Shown here piece after piece: positions 40,198 to 48,423 of a DNA stretch of 64,000 nucleotides. Position numbers and translations under genes: made by a program. The notes beneath the pieces are model-generated. The model was not told the DNA's origin and searched no databases. It was given only the letters and a program-made list of their open reading frames with translations. The stretch covers positions 85,451 through 149,450 of the forward strand of contig NZ_AMRG01000007.1 in NCBI RefSeq assembly GCF_000299895.1, given 5' to 3'. The DNA is from Idiomarina xiamenensis 10-D-4. GTDB lineage: Bacteria > Pseudomonadota > Gammaproteobacteria > Enterobacterales > Alteromonadaceae. The first letter of the stretch is position 1. Each line of letters starts with the position of its first letter.

Positions 40198-41446
40198 CTA
40201 TGCGTTCCTTTTGCTTGGTTTGTTGCCATATCCAACGGCTATCAAAACTCATCGCGGCAAACATGGTCAAAATCACCACGCCGGCAAATGCCGCAGCGGC
40301 GGCACCCGGATAAACAGCCATGACAGTACCGGCATGTATCAGCGCCACCAAAATGGCGACCACAAACACATCAATCATCGACCAGCGACCAATAAAATCG
40401 GTCACCCGATAGAGTCTAGTACGCGCCTTTTCCGCGCCTTGCGGTAAAAAGCGATTGGCAAATAGTAAGGCAAACAATACCGCAATTTTAGCCACCGGCA
40501 CCACGATACTAGCGAAAAAAATGATGGCGGCGATGGGTTGTTCACCATTCTGCCACAGCTGAATCACACCACTTAAAATTGTCGACTGAGTACTACTGTT
40601 AAAGTTAACCGTTTCCATCATAGTGAACAGATTTGCCGGTATATACAAAATGCTGGCGGCAACCAGCAGTGCCAGCGTAAGACGTTGGTCGCGCCAACGG
40701 CTAAAGTTAAGGTTCTCGCCGCAACGACGACAATACTGACGCTGCTTATGGTTGATCGCCTGACAAGTGTGGCAACTCAAATAATCTTGTTCGGCAGCGG
40801 TTCGTCCCACCTGAATATCGGCATTAAAGCGATAATTGGGTTTAATACGCCGCCATAGCCAATCGTAATCAATGTGGTTAGCAACCCAAAGCACTAACAC
40901 CGCAAAGCCACAATAAGGCCAGAATGATGGGCCTAAATGAATGTCGGCGCTGGAGGAGATTTTGGTTAGGCTGATCAACGCACCCAATAAAAATACGTCA
41001 GCCATCATCCATGGCTTCATATGTGCTAACGCGCGGGTAGTACCGGCTAAAAAAGGCCAGCTCACAGCGTTTGATTGCCTGCCAAACAGCAAGGCGCTGT
41101 GCACATATAGCGTGGCAGCCAAGAACAACGCAGGAATCACCGCCACCGTCAAGGCAATGACTAGCGCCAGCCAAATTTCCTGACGCTGTAGTAGGCTTAA
41201 CGCCGTATCCAACAACACGATTTGTTCTTGAATACCGCGCACCGCAAAACTGACAAATGGATAAGGTAAGGCCAACAAAAACAACACCAAACCGGCTATC
41301 GAATAGCCGATCGCTTGCTGCGCTGGCCGCTCATAAGACACCGCCAAGGTATGTTGGCAACGCGGGCAACACGCATGCTGTCCGGCGGCTAAGGGCGGTA
41401 GTTCAACCACCCAATCACACTCCGGACAGATGCGTATCTTACTCAT
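40190..41446 (-). CDS. pqiA: PqiA inner-membrane protein
   Basis: A 418-residue membrane protein with two PqiA domains, each with about four helices and each preceded by a zinc-ribbon-like Cys motif: CPECDWVVELPP...CCPRC near residue 6 and CHTCQAINHKQRQYCRRCG near 215. It is the inner-membrane partner of PqiB. ATG 41446 begins directly before the first Cys motif; an upstream in-frame start is unlikely. It overlaps the 3' end of the CPA1 antiporter gene by eight bases, which links all four genes in one transcript. Confidence 0.93.
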   Translation of the reverse strand: MSKIRICPECDWVVELPPLAAGQHACCPRCQHTLAVSYERPAQQAIGYSIAGLVLFLLALPYPFVSFAVRGIQEQIVLLDTALSLLQRQEIWLALVIALTVAVIPALFLAATLYVHSALLFGRQSNAVSWPFLAGTTRALAHMKPWMMADVFLLGALISLTKISSSADIHLGPSFWPYCGFAVLVLWVANHIDYDWLWRRIKPNYRFNADIQVGRTAAEQDYLSCHTCQAINHKQRQYCRRCGENLNFSRWRDQRLTLALLVAASILYIPANLFTMMETVNFNSSTQSTILSGVIQLWQNGEQPIAAIIFFASIVVPVAKIAVLFALLFANRFLPQGAEKARTRLYRVTDFIGRWSMIDVFVVAILVALIHAGTVMAVYPGAAAAAFAGVVILTMFAAMSFDSRWIWQQTKQKERIGG

Positions 41447-43247
41447 CGCTGGTTTTCTTTTCGGCTTCCGGCGCAATCATTGCAATCACCTGCCAACCGG
41501 GCTGTGGTTGCAACTCTTTGTCACTGGTAAATACAAAACAACGTTCATCTCCATCAATAGCAAACATTGGCGTTGCGCGCGAGCCATACTGCTGTTTGTA
41601 ATCGACAAAGCTAAAGTTTTCGGTGATTGGTGTGGTTTTTACTTTGGCCCCCTGAAATTGCAAACTAGCCAGCTTTGAATAGGTTACCCCCTCACCAAAC
41701 AAGTTCAACTTATCTCGATAACTCGGCGTCAGCTGATGGCTGGCACGAAAATCTTGCTCGCCGCTGGTCAAACCATGCACTTTGTTTTCGCCAAACCAGT
41801 CCTGATAATACATCGCCACTAACGGATTGAGCTGCTTATAGGGTGACATCACTAGCAACCGCCCAATACCGGTAAAGTCAATGTTATTACTGGCGTGTTC
41901 CGAGGCTGGATTACCAAAATAAACCGGCAAATTTTCCATCCGCGCTTGGCGAATATTTTCCCAGTTAGTATCAGCCAAACGCACCGCTACGCCATGATCT
42001 TGTAAGGCCTTAGCGATTGCGCGCGACATTTGATTCGCGCCAAATATCAAAAAGCCACGCGCCGGTGGTTCTTGCAGGCCTAATAATCGCGCCAACGGCT
42101 TAGCGGTTAAGCTTTGCAAGACAACCGTGGTCATAATGACCAAGAATACCAACGGCACAATGCCACTGATGCCCTCCCAACCAGACTGCTCTAATTTCAG
42201 TGCGAATAACGCAGACACCGCGGCAGCAACGATACCGCGCGGTGCGATCCACGATAACAACAGTTTATCGCGAAAGCCTAAGTCGGTGCCTATTGCCGAC
42301 AACCAGACGCTAAGCGGTCGTACGACAAATAAAATGATCAGTAGCAAGAATACGGCTGGCATACCCAAGGCATCAAAGTCAGCAAAATCCAGACGCGCCG
42401 CCAAGATAATAAATAACGCCGAAATCAATAACACCGAAAGGGTTTCTTTAAATTCTAGAATCTCTTCCATATCGAGGTTACGGGTATTTGCCATCACCAT
42501 GCCCATGACAGTCACAGTCAATAAACCCGACTCGTGCTGCACCGCGTTAGACAAGGCAAATACACCCAAAACGATGGTTAAGGTAGCCACGTTCTGCAAG
42601 TAATGTGGAAACCAACCACGGCCCAACGCTACACCGAGCGCTTTGGCAGCGCCCCAACCCAGCACAAAACCTACAACGATGGTTTTAATAAAAGCTTGTA
42701 CGGCGTGCATAAACGCCACATCTTGACTGGCGACGATAAACTCGTAAACCAAAACCGCGAGTAAGGCACCGACGGGGTCAATGATGATGCCCTCCCAGCG
42801 CAAAATGTTGGATAACCGCTGGACCGGCCGGATCGAGCGTATCATCGGCATGATCACCGTGGGTCCGGTGACCACCACCAGCGCGCCAAATAAAGCGGCG
42901 ATATCCCAGCCAAAACCCATTAAAAACTTGGCCGCAACCATAATCGATAGCCACGTCACTAGCATCCCGATGCTGACCAAGTGCGTCACCATACGTCCAT
43001 GGCCACGGATTTCTTCAACTTTTAAGGTCAAACTGCCTTCAAATAAAATCACCGCAACCGCTAATGAAACGAATGGAAACAACAAGTCTTTAAAGACATC
43101 ATCCGGCTGCAACCAACCCAAGCCCGGGCCTATGACTAAGCCACACAGCAACAGCGGTAAAATGGCCGGGATTTTCATTCGCCAGGCTAACCACTGACAG
43201 CTGATAGATAACACGCCTATAAAGGCCAGCAACGATAAATCGGACAT
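41439..43247 (-). CDS. CPA1-type cation:proton antiporter with TrkA-N domain
   Basis: A 602-residue antiporter. About 12 helices fill residues 1-385, with the CPA1 ion motif TGPTVIMPMIRSI and EGIIIDPVGALLAVLVYE. A TrkA-N (RCK) domain follows at about 395-510 (GFLIFGANQMSRAIAKALQDHGVAVRLAD), and a short C-terminal domain after that. It probably exchanges Na+ or K+ for H+ under nucleotide control. Its stop overlaps pqiA by eight bases, so it heads the pqiABC transcript, an arrangement I do not know from E. coli. Confidence 0.88.
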   Translation of the reverse strand: MSDLSLLAFIGVLSISCQWLAWRMKIPAILPLLLCGLVIGPGLGWLQPDDVFKDLLFPFVSLAVAVILFEGSLTLKVEEIRGHGRMVTHLVSIGMLVTWLSIMVAAKFLMGFGWDIAALFGALVVVTGPTVIMPMIRSIRPVQRLSNILRWEGIIIDPVGALLAVLVYEFIVASQDVAFMHAVQAFIKTIVVGFVLGWGAAKALGVALGRGWFPHYLQNVATLTIVLGVFALSNAVQHESGLLTVTVMGMVMANTRNLDMEEILEFKETLSVLLISALFIILAARLDFADFDALGMPAVFLLLIILFVVRPLSVWLSAIGTDLGFRDKLLLSWIAPRGIVAAAVSALFALKLEQSGWEGISGIVPLVFLVIMTTVVLQSLTAKPLARLLGLQEPPARGFLIFGANQMSRAIAKALQDHGVAVRLADTNWENIRQARMENLPVYFGNPASEHASNNIDFTGIGRLLVMSPYKQLNPLVAMYYQDWFGENKVHGLTSGEQDFRASHQLTPSYRDKLNLFGEGVTYSKLASLQFQGAKVKTTPITENFSFVDYKQQYGSRATPMFAIDGDERCFVFTSDKELQPQPGWQVIAMIAPEAEKKTSDE

Positions 43248-43435
43248 GGTTCTCTCTTAATTGACAACAACGGTTAAAACATCGAGCTAGGCAGCCCGGA
43301 CAATAGGGTCGATGGACAACCCGACCGCCTCTTATTGACGCTAGTCTAAGCTAATTATAGGAATTAATACCGTAAAATTGGTGAAATGGATGATTCGAGA
43401 CTATAACAGAACCATCTAACAGGGAAGGTTTGACC

Positions 43436-44845
43436 ATGTATATCAGTCACCATGGTGCAGCACAAGGCGTGACCGGCTCTTGTCACGAACTGCACATTTA
43501 TCAACAGCACAGCCTGCTTATTGATTGCGGTTTATTTCAGGGTGAAGAACAACAAGCAGCGGCTTGTGAGTTCTTTCATCAGGGTATCAAGGCGGTATTT
43601 ATCACCCACTGTCACGTTGACCACGTGGGCCGTTTGCCAGCATTGTTTGATGCTGGATATCAAGGCCCGGTGTATTGCTCCAATGTGACCGCAGCGCTGC
43701 TGCCGACGGTAATGAGCGATGCGCTACACCTGACTCACGCTGACAATGAGAGCTATGCAGCAGCCTGTTTAGCCAAGTTAAAGCATGCCCTGTGTCCATT
43801 GCCGACAGCGCGCTGGCTGGCGTTAGCCGAGCTACCGTCAGTGCGTATTCGGCTACTCGACAGCGGGCATATTCTCGGTGCTTGTAGTTTAGAGGTAGAA
43901 TACCAACAGCAACGGGTGGTATTTTCCGGTGACGTCGGTAACGTCGACACCCCTATAGTGCACGATCCACAAAGTCCAGAGCACGCCGATCTATTGGTGC
44001 TAGAGAGTACCTACGGCGACCGTCAGCACGATAACCGAGAACAACGTCAGCAACGTCTACAGCAGATTATCGAGCAGGCTATTAGTAATCGTGGCACGGT
44101 GATGATTCCCGCCTTTGCGATTGGTCGCACGCAAGAACTACTTTATGAATTACATGAAATTATTCAGCAACAACCGCAATGGCAAGCGCTGCCGGTGGTG
44201 TTAGATTCACCGCTGGCAACCCGTATCACCGAGCAGTATCAAACCTTAGCTAACTATTGGGACGAATCGGCGCAAGCACATTTGCGCCGTGGCGACGACC
44301 CCCTCAACTTTCCATTGCTGCATCGCGTTAGTAATTATCAGCAACATATCGGCTTGGTCAATCGGTTACGTCAGTTTGCTGAACCCTGCATTGTCATTGC
44401 CGGGAGTGGCATGTGTACCGGCGGACGCATCCAACATTACTTACAAGCGTTACTACCCGATGCTCGTCACGATTTGCTTTTTGTTGGTTATCAAGCGCAC
44501 GGCACACCAGGACGTCAGATTCAGTCGGCGCAACGCGGTGACTGGGTCACTATTGCGGAGCAACAGGTGCAAGTGAATGCCGCGATACACACCATCAGTG
44601 GCTATTCCGCGCATGCCGATCAGGCCGGCTTACTGAACTATATTGAAAATATGAATCAGCTACCAAAGGCGGTTCGCTTGGTACACGGCGATAACAACGC
44701 TCGACGCGAATTAGCCAAAGCGATTAAACGACGTTTCAATATACCGGTGAGTACGACAGGAAAAAAAAGCGCCCTTGCGGGCGCACACACAACAACGCAA
44801 CAGAGTGTCCGACCAAAGACACTCAACCGTGAAGAAAGTCAATGA
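43436..44845 (+). CDS. MBL-fold RNA/DNA-processing nuclease (beta-CASP family)
   Basis: A 469-residue beta-CASP metallo-beta-lactamase. Metal motif HCHVDH at residues 58-63, then SGHILGACSLEV, FSGDVGN, VLESTYGDR, the beta-CASP insert with MIPAFAIGRTQELLYEL and VIAGSGMCTGGRIQHYL, and the late His in SGYSAHADQ. Such proteins are usually RNA endo- or exonucleases. GGAAGG at 43423-43428 favours ATG 43436 over TTG 43430. The last about 28 residues, after RRFNIPV, look non-conserved. This tail is encoded where an antisense terminator and the candidate small RNA lie on the other strand. Confidence 0.9.
   Translation: MYISHHGAAQGVTGSCHELHIYQQHSLLIDCGLFQGEEQQAAACEFFHQGIKAVFITHCHVDHVGRLPALFDAGYQGPVYCSNVTAALLPTVMSDALHLTHADNESYAAACLAKLKHALCPLPTARWLALAELPSVRIRLLDSGHILGACSLEVEYQQQRVVFSGDVGNVDTPIVHDPQSPEHADLLVLESTYGDRQHDNREQRQQRLQQIIEQAISNRGTVMIPAFAIGRTQELLYELHEIIQQQPQWQALPVVLDSPLATRITEQYQTLANYWDESAQAHLRRGDDPLNFPLLHRVSNYQQHIGLVNRLRQFAEPCIVIAGSGMCTGGRIQHYLQALLPDARHDLLFVGYQAHGTPGRQIQSAQRGDWVTIAEQQVQVNAAIHTISGYSAHADQAGLLNYIENMNQLPKAVRLVHGDNNARRELAKAIKRRFNIPVSTTGKKSALAGAHTTTQQSVRPKTLNREESQ
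44761..44784 (-). terminator. Intrinsic terminator of the candidate small RNA
   Basis: On the minus strand GCGCCC-GCAA-GGGCGC is followed by eight Ts. It lies inside the 3' end of the nuclease gene on the other strand, and about 240 bases downstream of the ZntB-type stop. Confidence 0.93.
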
Positions 44846-44904
44846 AAACCCAGTGATGCACGACACAGGGCTTGTCAGAGGTGATGACATTGCCAAGGCA
44901 TTAC

Positions 44905-44919
44905 TGATAACGATTCTCA
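44905..44919. promoter_or_regulatory. Fur box, start-proximal
   Basis: TGATAAC-G-ATTCTCA, a 7-1-7 inverted repeat that matches TGATAAT-N-ATTATCA at 12 of 14 positions. It lies just downstream of the predicted small-RNA start. Confidence 0.8.
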
Positions 44920-44928
44920 TTAACGAAG

Positions 44929-44957
44929 AGTATTGCAAATTCATAAATGAGAATCAA
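44929..44957 (-). promoter_or_regulatory. Sigma70 promoter of the candidate small RNA
   Basis: On the minus strand TTGATT (44952-44957) and AATACT (44929-44934) are separated by exactly 17 bases. Fur boxes cover the -35 and the start region. Confidence 0.65.
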
Positions 44958-44962
44958 TATCA
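44948..44962. promoter_or_regulatory. Fur box, over the -35 element
   Basis: TGAGAAT-C-AATATCA, a 7-1-7 inverted repeat that matches the Fur consensus at 12 of 14 positions. It covers the -35 hexamer of the small-RNA promoter. Confidence 0.8.
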
Positions 44963-45025
44963 TTTTGTGGTTTTTTTATGTATCTCTGCTAAGTACCTGA
45001 ATTGAACTGGATTAAAACAAGCGAC

Positions 45026-45991
45026 CTACCAAAAACGTAAGCGTCGAAGTAATAAAAACTCAACCACCGCGATAGCACCAAGCACCCAGCAGAAAATGGT
45101 GAACGCATCGGTATTTTCCACCCCCGGCATACCGCCGATATTGATGCCAAAAACGCCAGTCAAAAAACTGATTGGCAAGAATACGCCGGCAATGACCGAT
45201 AACCAGTAAGTGTTACGATTCATCTTCTCGGCAACCGCCTGTTGAATGTGTTCGCGTAACATCCAAACCTGCTCCAGCATCATATCTAACGATTCCAGTA
45301 AACGTTGCGTCGTATCACGCTCGTTCAACAGCCATTGCTGCAACTCGACGTTGAGCCACTTACCGGCGTCCGCGGCAAATTTTTCTAACGCCGCCACCTG
45401 TGGTCGAATAAAGCGATTCAACCGTAATAAGCGTCGATGCAAGGTCGTTAGTACCGTCTGAGTGGCCGACGTATCATCAAGCTCATCGGCCTCAAGACGT
45501 TCTAAACGCTCCTCCACCACATCTAAAATTTCGTCAATACGAACGTTCAATTGTTCGATGATCATCACCAACAGATCCTGTATCGACTCGGGACCTTGGC
45601 TATCATGCAAGCGTTTACGTACGGTTTCGATGGCTTTAAATGGGCGTTTACGAAAGGTCAGCAACATGCCTTTATAAAATAATATGCGCAAACTCAACAT
45701 GTCTTCCGGTTCCGCATCGGCATTGGTATTAACGCCCCGCAAAATTAACAGGAAGCCATCGCCAATACGGTCATAGCGCGGACGAGTATCCTCGGTTAAG
45801 CAGGCGTCGCGTAACGGCTCTGGAATACCCTGCTCGGTCAACCACTGCTCCAAACCGTCGATATGGCGCTGAAAATGAAACCAACGATGCTCGGCGATAT
45901 TGAGGTCATTACTAATTTTAGCGGCTGGCGTTTGCGAGAAATCCCACGCATCGACCACAAATTCGGGTAAGTCTTTCACGGCTTGATTCAT
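45026..45991 (-). CDS. CorA-family metal transporter, ZntB type
   Basis: About 321 residues. A long cytosolic helical domain (about 1-255) is followed by two membrane helices at the C terminus. The pore motif reads GVFGINIGGMPGVEN; the GIN-GG form, not GMN-MPE, points to ZntB-type zinc transporters rather than Mg2+ CorA. The open frame extends about 100 residues further upstream through the divergent promoter region of the Na+/Ca2+ antiporter gene; ATG 45991 (MNQAVKDLPEFVVDAWDF), with AAAGGA upstream, is the sensible start. It neighbours other metal-handling genes. Confidence 0.88.
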   Translation of the reverse strand: MNQAVKDLPEFVVDAWDFSQTPAAKISNDLNIAEHRWFHFQRHIDGLEQWLTEQGIPEPLRDACLTEDTRPRYDRIGDGFLLILRGVNTNADAEPEDMLSLRILFYKGMLLTFRKRPFKAIETVRKRLHDSQGPESIQDLLVMIIEQLNVRIDEILDVVEERLERLEADELDDTSATQTVLTTLHRRLLRLNRFIRPQVAALEKFAADAGKWLNVELQQWLLNERDTTQRLLESLDMMLEQVWMLREHIQQAVAEKMNRNTYWLSVIAGVFLPISFLTGVFGINIGGMPGVENTDAFTIFCWVLGAIAVVEFLLLRRLRFW

Positions 45992-46118
45992 ACTGGTGTC
46001 CTTTTGTAAATCGCCTGATTTTGAGTTTACTGACATTACGCAATGAAAAACAATAAGGTTTGCTAGAGAAGACGCGATCAGTAGAATGGCGACAGTTATT
46101 TTTATAGGAAGCCAAACT

Positions 46119-47108
46119 ATGTGGTTAGCAATTGCGGCGGTAGTCGTCGGTTTAGTAATTTTAGTCTGGAGCGCCGATAAATTCGTCGAGGGAGCAGCGG
46201 CGGTGGCGCAACGACTCGGCATGTCACCGCTACTCATCGGTATGTTAATCATCGGCTTTGGTACCTCCGCACCAGAAATGGTGGTATCGGCGTTAGCGTC
46301 GATACAAGGCAACCCAGCATTAGCGCTAGGTAACGCTTACGGTTCCAACATTACCAATATTGCACTGATTTTAGGTATCACCGCTTTGCTAGCACCCATT
46401 ACCGTGATTTCGCAGGTACTACGCCGTGAATTACCGCTACTGTTATTTGCTTGTGGTATTACCGCTTGGATCTTGCTCGATTATCAGATTAGCCAACTCG
46501 AGGCTTGGATCTTGTTAGCCGTTTTTTTTGCCTACATTGGTTTATCGATTTACTTAGGCATGAAACACCGCGATGACCCGCTGGTAGCCGATACGCTGGC
46601 CTCGGCGGAACAAACGCCAGTGGCGATGAAAGCGGCTATTTTTTGGCTGCTTGCCGGTTTAGTACTATTAGTGCTCAGCTCTAGAATGTTGGTCTGGGGA
46701 GCGGTAGATATTGCCACCGCATTGGGCGTGAGTGACTTAGTCATCGGCTTGACCGTGGTGGCGATTGGCACCTCGCTACCGGAATTGGCATCGGCGATAG
46801 CCGCAACCCGCAAGAATGAACACGATTTAGCGCTGGGTAACGTATTAGGTTCAAATATGTTTAATACGCTGGCGGTAGTCGGTATTGCCGGTGCCATTCA
46901 TCCGATTGATGCCGAGCCGTTAATTTTATCGCGTGATTGGTTGGCAATGACGGTGTTAACTGTGTTGATTTTAGTCTTAAGCCTACGCCGTGGTGGTCGC
47001 ACTAATCGCATTAATCGCACCGGTGGTGTGCTGCTGTTAAGTTGCTATATTGCTTACACCTTGTATCTTTTATACAGCGGCTTTGTCGCGCCAGCGGCCG
47101 TCAGCTAA
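46119..47108 (+). CDS. Na+/Ca2+ antiporter family protein (CaCA, YrbG-like)
   Basis: A 329-residue membrane protein with about ten helices in two inverted repeats. Each has the alpha-motif of cation/Ca2+ exchangers: GFGTSAPEMVVSALASIQGNPALALGNAYGSNITN near residues 55-90, and AIGTSLPELASAIAATRKNEHDLALGNVLGSNMFN near 215-250. It probably exports Ca2+ in exchange for Na+ or H+. TAGGAA precedes ATG 46119; an in-frame ATG at 46086 is less likely. DUF3429 follows 21 bases later. Confidence 0.93.
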   Translation: MWLAIAAVVVGLVILVWSADKFVEGAAAVAQRLGMSPLLIGMLIIGFGTSAPEMVVSALASIQGNPALALGNAYGSNITNIALILGITALLAPITVISQVLRRELPLLLFACGITAWILLDYQISQLEAWILLAVFFAYIGLSIYLGMKHRDDPLVADTLASAEQTPVAMKAAIFWLLAGLVLLVLSSRMLVWGAVDIATALGVSDLVIGLTVVAIGTSLPELASAIAATRKNEHDLALGNVLGSNMFNTLAVVGIAGAIHPIDAEPLILSRDWLAMTVLTVLILVLSLRRGGRTNRINRTGGVLLLSCYIAYTLYLLYSGFVAPAAVS

Positions 47109-47129
47109 CTTCGCGTCAGGGGAAACATA

Positions 47130-47549
47130 ATGCCAACACTCGCTATCATTCGTGCTCAACAATTAGCCATACTGGGTTTGTTACCGTTAATGGCGAGTGT
47201 ATTAGCTGGCCTGTTAGACTGGCAATACCGCACCGCATTTCAATGGTTTTGTGGTTACAGCGCGCTGCTACTGGCATTTTTAGGTGGTCTACATTGGGGC
47301 CTAACCATTGCCGGCAAGCATGAGCAACATAGCCAACGCCAATTGATGCTGGCGATATTGCCTTTTGTCGCTGCCGCAGGGGCTTTGCTACTACCACCCA
47401 TTGCGCAACTATCGGTATTAGCTGCCGCGCACTTATTTTGGTTCTTTTATGAAAGACGTGTGCTCGACATCGATTGGTATATCGAAATGCGCCAACGACT
47501 CGCTATGGTAGTCGTTGGCTTACATATCATCTGGCTGTTTTTGCGTTAG
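47130..47549 (+). CDS. DUF3429 membrane protein
   Basis: A 139-residue protein with four membrane helices. GYSALLLAFLGGLHWGL and the following AILPFVAAAGALLL fit the DUF3429 family of small proteobacterial membrane proteins; function unknown. It follows the CaCA antiporter on the same strand. AGGGGAAACATAATG supports the start. It converges with the GDT1 gene. Confidence 0.8.
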   Translation: MPTLAIIRAQQLAILGLLPLMASVLAGLLDWQYRTAFQWFCGYSALLLAFLGGLHWGLTIAGKHEQHSQRQLMLAILPFVAAAGALLLPPIAQLSVLAAAHLFWFFYERRVLDIDWYIEMRQRLAMVVVGLHIIWLFLR

Positions 47550-47562
47550 CCAGCGCTAGTCG

Positions 47563-48138
47563 CTACCACCAATAGTAGCCAACTAAGGTAAATACACCCA
47601 ACAAGATAAACAGCGCGCAGGCGGCTTTATGCACAATAGCCATCGGCATTCGTTGCATGAGCCAACTGCCTGCATAAACCACTGGCACATTAGCAACCAG
47701 CATACCAATCGTGGTGCCCATCACCACCGCTAGATAATTATCAAAACGAGCCGCCAGCACCACCGTTGCGACCTGTGTTTTGTCGCCGACTTCTGCTAAG
47801 AAAAACAAGACTAGCGAGGCCACAAATGCGCCATACTTGAAAAAGCCCTTGTCGACCTCTTCATCTTTATCGGGGATCAATAACCAAAGACCGAGCGCAA
47901 TAAAGCTAACCGCCAGCAGTAAGGTGAGCCATTCAGCGGGAATTAACTCGCGTAGCCATTGTCCTGCCCATGCCGACACACCATGATTGACTAAAGTTGC
48001 CAATAAAATGCCCCAGATAATAGCGGCACGATCGCCACGCTGAGTAAAGCGTGTCGCTAACAATAAAGCCAATAACTGAGTTTTATCACCAATTTCGGCA
48101 ATGGCTACAGCAAAGGTAGAAGATAAAAACGCTTCCAT
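47563..48138 (-). CDS. GDT1/UPF0016-family manganese exporter (MneA-like)
   Basis: A 191-residue membrane protein with six helices in two repeats. Each repeat carries the family motif Glu-x-Gly-Asp-Lys-Thr: EIGDKTQLLALLLATRF near residue 15 and EVGDKTQVATVVLAARF near 115. Bacterial members export Mn2+. The gene has a long leader with a manganese-type riboswitch and competing hairpins, so expression should rise with Mn2+. GGAG at 48149-48152 lies 10 bases before ATG 48138. Confidence 0.92.
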   Translation of the reverse strand: MEAFLSSTFAVAIAEIGDKTQLLALLLATRFTQRGDRAAIIWGILLATLVNHGVSAWAGQWLRELIPAEWLTLLLAVSFIALGLWLLIPDKDEEVDKGFFKYGAFVASLVLFFLAEVGDKTQVATVVLAARFDNYLAVVMGTTIGMLVANVPVVYAGSWLMQRMPMAIVHKAACALFILLGVFTLVGYYWW

Positions 48139-48153
48139 GTAGAAAAGACTCCG

Positions 48154-48213
48154 GGGTGGGATTTACGAATACCGAGACACATAACTCCCACCCGCGTGCA
48201 GGTTACGTGTCTC
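48154..48213 (-). promoter_or_regulatory. Expression platform with competing hairpins
   Basis: Two mutually exclusive stems are visible on the minus strand. Stem A pairs GAGACACGTAAC (48202-48213) with GTTATGTGTCTC (48174-48185), 12 pairs. Stem B pairs GGGTGGGA (48186-48193) with TCCCACCC (48154-48161), directly before the ribosome site GGAG. The riboswitch closing stem overlaps the first three pairs of stem A, which couples ligand binding to access to the ribosome site. Confidence 0.65.
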
Positions 48214-48316
48214 GAGTCTCGTCAATCCAATGGGATGTGGCTGCCATGAGCATTGAGGCTCAACTATGTTGACAGACACCTTAACCAAGGTGGTTAAGCG
48301 ACTACTCCCCCGAGTT
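48211..48316 (-). promoter_or_regulatory. yybP-ykoY-type manganese riboswitch
   Basis: On the minus strand the leader starts AACTCG then GGGGAGTAG, the hallmark loop of yybP-ykoY RNAs. A hairpin CTTAACC/GGTTAAG follows, then GTCAACATA. It closes with GACGAGACTCGAG, whose CGAGACT segment faces the first loop and whose CGAG pairs with the opening CTCG. This RNA class senses Mn2+ and precedes Mn2+ exporters, including GDT1/UPF0016 genes like the one downstream. The predicted transcription start is at the aptamer's 5' end. Confidence 0.8.
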
Positions 48317-48323
48317 GCCGCGC

Positions 48324-48352
48324 ATTATATGTGGCTGGTAAAGGAAGTGCAA
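48324..48352 (-). promoter_or_regulatory. Promoter of the riboswitch-GDT1 transcript
   Basis: On the minus strand a perfect TATAAT (48324-48329) lies 17 bases after TTGCAC (48347-48352). Predicted start is near 48317, just before the riboswitch. Confidence 0.65.
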
Positions 48353-48367
48353 ATTAAATCAACCCTC

Positions 48368-48396
48368 TTGATAACCATTATCATTTCCATTATTAT
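48368..48396 (+). promoter_or_regulatory. Fur-controlled promoter of bfd
   Basis: TTGATA (48368-48373) and TATTAT (48391-48396) are 17 bases apart. A Fur box, TGATAAC-C-ATTATCA (48369-48383, 13 of 14 matches), covers the -35 and spacer, so iron-loaded Fur would repress bfd. Confidence 0.85.
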
Positions 48397-48423
48397 TCGT
48401 ATTCAACGCAATGAGGAGTTCGC

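Larger units (their letters stand above)
44761..44922 (-). ncRNA. Candidate Fur-repressed small regulatory RNA
   Basis: A transcript of about 162 nt is predicted on the minus strand. It begins near 44922, seven bases after a -10 element, and ends in an intrinsic terminator. Two Fur boxes surround the start. An internal hairpin, GAGTGTC/GACACTC at 44803-44824, and the terminator stem at 44769-44784 form the 3' half; the 5' half is mostly unstructured and contains CACCTC and CCCTGTG patches that could pair with ribosome-binding sites. The layout is that of RyhB/PrrF-type iron-sparing RNAs, but I see no clear sequence match to either. It is antisense to the last about 85 bases of the upstream nuclease gene. 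Alternative: the terminator serves only the ZntB-type gene. Confidence 0.65.

Noticed and set aside
44711..44944. Minus-strand open frame of 77 residues starting inside the Fur-box region
   Set aside because: It begins within the start-proximal Fur box without a ribosome site and runs through an intrinsic terminator, so it is better explained by a non-coding RNA.
45992..46312. N-terminal extension of the ZntB-type gene by about 107 residues
   Set aside because: The extension is antisense to the Na+/Ca2+ antiporter start and is not CorA-like; ATG 45991 has a good ribosome site.
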